Part shown: positions 60,272 through 64,000 of the stretch, one piece after another
Layout: each line of letters starts with the position of its first letter
Numbering within the stretch: position 1 is the stretch's first letter
Notes under the pieces: generated by a model
What the model was told of the DNA's origin: nothing
Database searches by the model: none
The model's input: only the letters and a program-made list of their open reading frames with translations
Assembly (NCBI RefSeq): GCF_036322625.1
Contig: NZ_AP027266.1
Coordinates: 2,111,001-2,175,000 of the forward strand
DNA from: Roseicyclus marinus
GTDB taxonomy: Bacteria > Pseudomonadota > Alphaproteobacteria > Rhodobacterales > Rhodobacteraceae
Length of the DNA stretch: 64,000 bases
Direction: 5' to 3'
Position numbers and translations under genes: made by a program

Positions 60272-60898
60272 ATGGCACATGACATGTTCGCGCCGGCCCG
60301 TCCGGCGCTGACCCCGGAGCTGATGATACGGGCCTATGCGGCCGGCATCTTCCCGATGTCGGACGGTGCAGAGGATGACAGCATTTTCTGGGTCGACCCG
60401 CAAAGGCGGGGTGTCTTTCCGCTGGACCGGTTCCATGTGTCGCGCTCGCTGTCCCGGCGCATCCGGCAGGGCGGTTTCGAGATCGCGATCAACCGCGATT
60501 TCGGCGCCGTGGTCGCGGCCTGCGCCGACCGGCCCGAGACATGGATCAATGCCGATATCCACAACACCTACATGGCGCTGCATGCGATGGGCCGGGCCCA
60601 TTCGGTCGAGGTCTGGATGGAGGGCCTGCTTGCGGGCGGCGTCTTTGGCGTGACGCTGGGGGCCGCGTTTTTCGGGGAATCGATGTTCTCGCGCCGGACG
60701 GATGGATCGAAGCTGGCGCTCGCACATCTGATCGAGCGGCTGCGGGGGGGCGGGTTCCAGCTTTTCGACACGCAATTCACCACCTCGCATCTGGAGAGCC
60801 TTGGCGCGGTCGAACTGCCGCGCGCGGAATACCGGCGGCAATTGCAGCTGGCGCTGGCGAGCGAGGCGGATTTCTTTGCGATGGACCGGGCGGGCTGA
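60272..60898 (+). CDS. aat: Leucyl/phenylalanyl-tRNA-protein transferase
   Basis: A 208-residue Aat. It adds Leu or Phe from aminoacyl-tRNA to N-terminal Lys or Arg, marking proteins for ClpAPS. LTPELMIRAYAAGIFPMSDG is the start; VFPLDRFHVSRSLSRRIRQG, AHSVEVWMEGLLAGGVFGVT and TQFTTSHLESLGAVELPR are the diagnostic blocks. The ATG at 60272 has no clear ribosome-binding site; another Met lies four codons later. It is 151 bases downstream of accC, with no strong terminator between. Confidence 0.95.
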   Translation: MAHDMFAPARPALTPELMIRAYAAGIFPMSDGAEDDSIFWVDPQRRGVFPLDRFHVSRSLSRRIRQGGFEIAINRDFGAVVAACADRPETWINADIHNTYMALHAMGRAHSVEVWMEGLLAGGVFGVTLGAAFFGESMFSRRTDGSKLALAHLIERLRGGGFQLFDTQFTTSHLESLGAVELPRAEYRRQLQLALASEADFFAMDRAG

Positions 60899-60988
60899 GG
60901 GGGGAATTTTAACCTCGGCCTGGTACGGATCTTGCAGCTGCGGGTGGGAGCAGCGTCATTCCGCGCGCGCAGGGCAAGGTAGCATTCC

Positions 60989-61924
60989 GTGGCACAGATC
61001 ACCATCACCGCCAATGACACCCCGGTCACGACCTTCACCTCGGGCGGGGCGACGGACCGGCAGATCGATATTTCCGGCACCTTCGAAGACGAGGTGACCG
61101 TGGCCGAGCAGCCGGGGTCGCAGAACAGCGAACTGACGCAGGGCGAGACGGTCGATGTCGCGTTCGATTTCGGGGGAACGACGTTCACGGTCGCCTATCA
61201 ATACATCGGCTTCCTGTCGTTCAACGGCGTGGATTACCCGGTGTTCTTCCTCGAGAGCGCGGGCTGGCTGGTGGTGGGCATCGCGCTCGACCCGGCGGAA
61301 TATCCGACGGTGGACACTGTCCTGCCGCGTCTGAACACGACCGACCCCTTTACCGATTTCGCGACGGTCTGTTTCGCGGCGGGCACGGCGATCATGACGC
61401 CCGATGGGCCGCGCCCGGTCGAGGCGCTGCGCATCGGCGATCTGGTGTCGCGCGCGGATGGCGGTGTGACGCCCGTGGTCTGGATCGGGCGGCAGAGGCT
61501 CAGGCCCTGGTTGGGCGGGCCAGGCAAGGCGCGGCTGGTGCGGATCGCGGCAGGCGCGCTTGGCGCGGGGCTGCCCCTGCGCGATCTGTGGGTGACGCCC
61601 GATCACGCGATCCGGATCGAGGGGCTGTTGGTCAATGCGGGCGTGCTGGTGAATGGCGCGACGATCACGCTGGAGCCGGTCAAGGCGGAGATGACGGTCC
61701 ATCATGTCGAGACCCAGCGCCATGACGTGATCCTTGCCGAAGGCGTGGCGGCCGAGACTTTTGTCGATTATGTCGGGCGGCAAGCCTTTGACAATCATGC
61801 GGAATATGTGGCGCTTTACGGCACGGCGCGGCCCATCGCGGAAAGCGCTGCGCCGCGCGTCACCAGTGCCCGGATGCTGCCCATGGACCTGCGGGCGAGG
61901 CTCGGGATCGAACGGGCGGCCTGA
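60989..61924 (+). CDS. Hint-domain protein (Hedgehog/intein type)
   Basis: A 311-residue protein. The first 125 residues are beta-rich and polar with many T/D (FTSGGATDRQIDISGTFEDE). A Hint domain begins at Cys128 in VCFAAGTAIMTPDGPRPVEALRIGDLV (in parts VCFAAGTAIMT and RPVEALRIGDLV), and DLWVTPDHAIRIEG has the B-block T-x-x-H. Hint domains cleave and sometimes rejoin protein chains; many of this type in Rhodobacterales are large secreted proteins. The GTG start follows CAAGG. It interrupts the aat/DUF2155 neighbourhood. Whether it self-processes is unknown: the usual terminal His-Asn is not evident. Confidence 0.82.
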   Translation: MAQITITANDTPVTTFTSGGATDRQIDISGTFEDEVTVAEQPGSQNSELTQGETVDVAFDFGGTTFTVAYQYIGFLSFNGVDYPVFFLESAGWLVVGIALDPAEYPTVDTVLPRLNTTDPFTDFATVCFAAGTAIMTPDGPRPVEALRIGDLVSRADGGVTPVVWIGRQRLRPWLGGPGKARLVRIAAGALGAGLPLRDLWVTPDHAIRIEGLLVNAGVLVNGATITLEPVKAEMTVHHVETQRHDVILAEGVAAETFVDYVGRQAFDNHAEYVALYGTARPIAESAAPRVTSARMLPMDLRARLGIERAA

Positions 61925-61941
61925 ACCGCAGCCTCAGCCGC

Positions 61942-61977
61942 GCCCGATCAGCCGCCCGATCAATCGCCCGATCAATC
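61942..61977. repeat. Three 12-bp tandem repeats, GCCCGATCAATC
   Basis: GCCCGATCAGCC, then GCCCGATCAATC twice, in a row. The DUF2155 stop codon (TGA on the minus strand, 61972-61974) lies inside the third unit. It separates the converging Hint and DUF2155 genes. Confidence 0.75.
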
Positions 61978-62553
61978 GTCTGTGCAGCGCAGCACCCACA
62001 GATCGTAGCGGGGGTGTTCGAGCGCCACGAGCGCGGGCGAGGAGGCGATCATCCAGCCGTCGAAGATCGTTGCGCCCGCATCGGTCAGGACCTCGAGATG
62101 GGCGAAAGCGTCCGACGAGGGATCCTCGACCGGGTAGCGGCATTCGACGGCCCGGATCGCGAGCCGCCCGAAGATCACGGTTTCGCCCATGGCAAGGTCG
62201 ATGTCGGTGGGCCGGCCCAGCACCTTGTCGAGCGCGCGCAGGATCACGCGCGGGGCCTGAGCCGTTTCGGGCTGGAAGACCGAGGTGACGGGCGAGCCGG
62301 TTCCGGGAAAGCTGCGCAGCGTCACGTCGGGCTGGCCGTCGGTGATCTGCAGCTGGATTTCGGGACCGGGGGTGACAAGCCCCCCTTCGGCGCCGAGCGA
62401 GGGGAGATCGGGATCGATCGGGGTATCGGGGTTCAGGGCGAAACCGTCGAGCGTCGTGCCCCCGCCGAGGCTGTCGAATTGCTGCGCGGGGGTGGCACCC
62501 GGCAGGCCCGCCAGAACGAGGGCGCAGACGAGAAAGAGGCCCCCTGCCCTCAT
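61972..62553 (-). CDS. DUF2155 secreted protein
   Basis: A 193-residue secreted protein: signal MRAGGLFLVCALVLAGLPGATPAQ with the cleavage after AQ. The DUF2155 domain is the last 100 residues (VILRALDKVLGRPTDIDL, then ETVIFGRLAIRAVECRYP and FDGWMIASSPALVALEHP), with Trp/Cys pattern C-R-Y-P and WVLRCTDD. Function unknown; in this bacterial group it normally follows mlaD and NDUFA12, as here, with a four-base overlap to mlaD. Confidence 0.9.
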   Translation of the reverse strand: MRAGGLFLVCALVLAGLPGATPAQQFDSLGGGTTLDGFALNPDTPIDPDLPSLGAEGGLVTPGPEIQLQITDGQPDVTLRSFPGTGSPVTSVFQPETAQAPRVILRALDKVLGRPTDIDLAMGETVIFGRLAIRAVECRYPVEDPSSDAFAHLEVLTDAGATIFDGWMIASSPALVALEHPRYDLWVLRCTDD

Positions 62554-63008
62554 TCCGCGTCGCTGCCCGAGACGAAGCGCATCAGGAGCGTCACGAGGCT
62601 GACCGAGCCTTGCGTATCCATGATCTGGTCGCCGGGGCCATAGGTGAAGGGCGAGCCGCCGGGCAGGATCTCGACGAAATTGCCGCCAAGCAGGCCTTCG
62701 GAGGAGATGGCGATGGCGCTGTCATCGGGCAATTCGATGTCGTCGCGCAGGGTGAAGGTGGTTTCGGCGCGGAAGGTTTCGGGGTTGAGCGTCATGGCCG
62801 TGACCGTGCCCACCTGCACGCCCGCAAGCCGCACATCGGTGCCGACCGCGATCCCGTCGGCAGAGCGGAAGGAAGCGGTGAGCGTGTAGCTGCCGCCCGA
62901 GGGGCCCGAACCGGTGCTGCTGGCGGCATAGAAGAAAAAGCCCACGGCGACGGCCATGACGGCGGCGCCCACCAGCACCTCGGTGATCGTATTGTCCTGC
63001 GCGGCCAT
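62550..63008 (-). CDS. mlaD: Outer-membrane lipid asymmetry protein MlaD
   Basis: A 152-residue MCE-domain protein. One N-terminal helix (ITEVLVGAAVMAVAVGFFFYA) precedes the MCE domain (SYTLTASFRSADGIAVGTDVR in parts YTLTASFRSADG and VGTDVRLAGVQVGTV; SSEGLLGGNFVEILPGG). MlaD binds phospholipid and works with an MlaFEB ABC complex, not in this window. Overlaps DUF2155; NDUFA12 lies 102 bases upstream. Confidence 0.93.
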   Translation of the reverse strand: MAAQDNTITEVLVGAAVMAVAVGFFFYAASSTGSGPSGGSYTLTASFRSADGIAVGTDVRLAGVQVGTVTAMTLNPETFRAETTFTLRDDIELPDDSAIAISSEGLLGGNFVEILPGGSPFTYGPGDQIMDTQGSVSLVTLLMRFVSGSDAE

Positions 63009-63109
63009 CGGTTGCGCCCCCTCGTCAGCCTGCTGTCACCGTTCGCTTATCGCAACTGGGCGCGGGCGATCCAAGGGGTCTTGCACGGCGGAAGGGCACA
63101 AAGCGCCGA

Positions 63110-63487
63110 TCACTCGGGCGTCCAGGCCTCGTAATCGCGGCGTTCGACCGGATCGGCGCGGCGAATCGAACCGGCGGGCAGATGGGCCATGGCGGTGCCG
63201 GTCGGATTGGCGAGATGGGGCTTTTCCCAGGCCTTGTGCGGCAGGGGCTTTTCGCTGGGCGTTTCGGCCCAGGTGTGATGCAGCCAGCCGTGCCAATCGG
63301 GGCTGATGCGGCTTGCCTCGGCCTCGCCGTTGAAGATCACCCAGCGACGTTTGCCGTCGCGGGAGCGGTAGAAGATGTTGCCCTGGTCGTCCTGCCCGAC
63401 CTTGACGCCGTTGCGCGCGGTCCAGAGCTGGGTGCCGACCGTCTGGCCGTTCCACCAGGTCACGAGGCGGTTGAGAAAGCTGAGCAT
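63110..63487 (-). CDS. Complex I accessory subunit NDUFA12
   Basis: A 125-residue NDUFA12-type protein, an accessory subunit of respiratory complex I found in mitochondria and alphaproteobacteria. [40 protein letters not shown] and [20 protein letters not shown] hold its conserved core with R-W-V and P-W-H-G-W-like pattern; the tail [16 protein letters not shown] is also typical. Its presence supports the alphaproteobacterial assignment. The start at 63487 was chosen over 63499 as it follows the normal MLSFL opening. Confidence 0.92.
   Translation of the reverse strand: MLSFLNRLVTWWNGQTVGTQLWTARNGVKVGQDDQGNIFYRSRDGKRRWVIFNGEAEASRISPDWHGWLHHTWAETPSEKPLPHKAWEKPHLANPTGTAMAHLPAGSIRRADPVERRDYEAWTPE

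Positions 63488-64000
<513 letters not shown>

Overview
This 64 kb window reads as chromosome of a high-GC alphaproteobacterium of the Rhodobacterales (Rhodobacteraceae/Roseobacter type). The grounds are the gene content and order: accB-accC-aat near the DUF2155-mlaD-NDUFA12 trio, the RSP_2648-like PIN and RSP_2647-like methyltransferase pair, a SAM-II riboswitch on metZ, FolE2 instead of FolE, a DksA without its zinc cysteines, and dispersed intergenic elements of a kind I associate with this order. Nothing resembles a prophage, integron, insertion sequence, CRISPR array, rRNA or tRNA. It looks like core and semi-core chromosome with several little-studied operons.

Layout. 0-8 kb: truncated photolyase, pepN, an acyltransferase-like membrane protein, metZ under a SAM-II riboswitch, a GNAT, folE2, then two odd small minus-strand proteins sharing a short motif. 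8-16 kb: trkH, an HI0933-type flavoprotein, a J-domain protein divergent from bolA, DUF4177, two tandem SLT-type proteins, gatB, an alpha/beta hydrolase. 17-22.7 kb: a probable operon of a 29-codon membrane micropeptide, xpaC, telA, a DUF2927 lipoprotein, an SPFH-GYF protein and a four-CxxC zinc-ribbon membrane protein; this resembles a TelA/XpaC or phage-shock-like envelope-stress module. 22.7-28.2 kb: PfkB kinase and dtd, then the Anbu operon (circularly permuted ATP-grasp, alpha-E protein, transglutaminase, Anbu protease). 28-36 kb: FAD monooxygenase and dksA on the minus strand; then MoxR ATPase, a second DUF2927 lipoprotein, small membrane proteins, a CoxE-type vWA protein, DedA and an M48 protease on the plus strand. 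36-45.8 kb: PIN protein, methyltransferase, DUF6778 lipoprotein, HpaI aldolase, a FliM/FliN-like protein, a symporter-fused histidine kinase with a lone receiver, and a ScfR/RamB-like regulator.

45.8-58 kb is a complete reductive pyrimidine-degradation (pyd) locus: ABC importer, dihydropyrimidinase, carbamoylase, omega-amino-acid transaminase, PreA and PreT, with a divergent RutR-like TetR regulator. A perfect RutR-type operator lies upstream of the transaminase and rutR, and a degenerate one upstream of preT. 58-64 kb: accB, accC, aat, an inserted Hint-domain gene, then DUF2155, mlaD and NDUFA12, and the start of a second sulfhydrylase gene (metY-like).

The most interesting parts are the envelope-stress module at 17-22.7 kb with its micropeptide and its DUF2927 link to the MoxR/vWA operon, the Anbu operon, and the two small proteins at 7.4-8.05 kb. 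Start sites, promoters and operators were chosen by eye, and no database search was possible.
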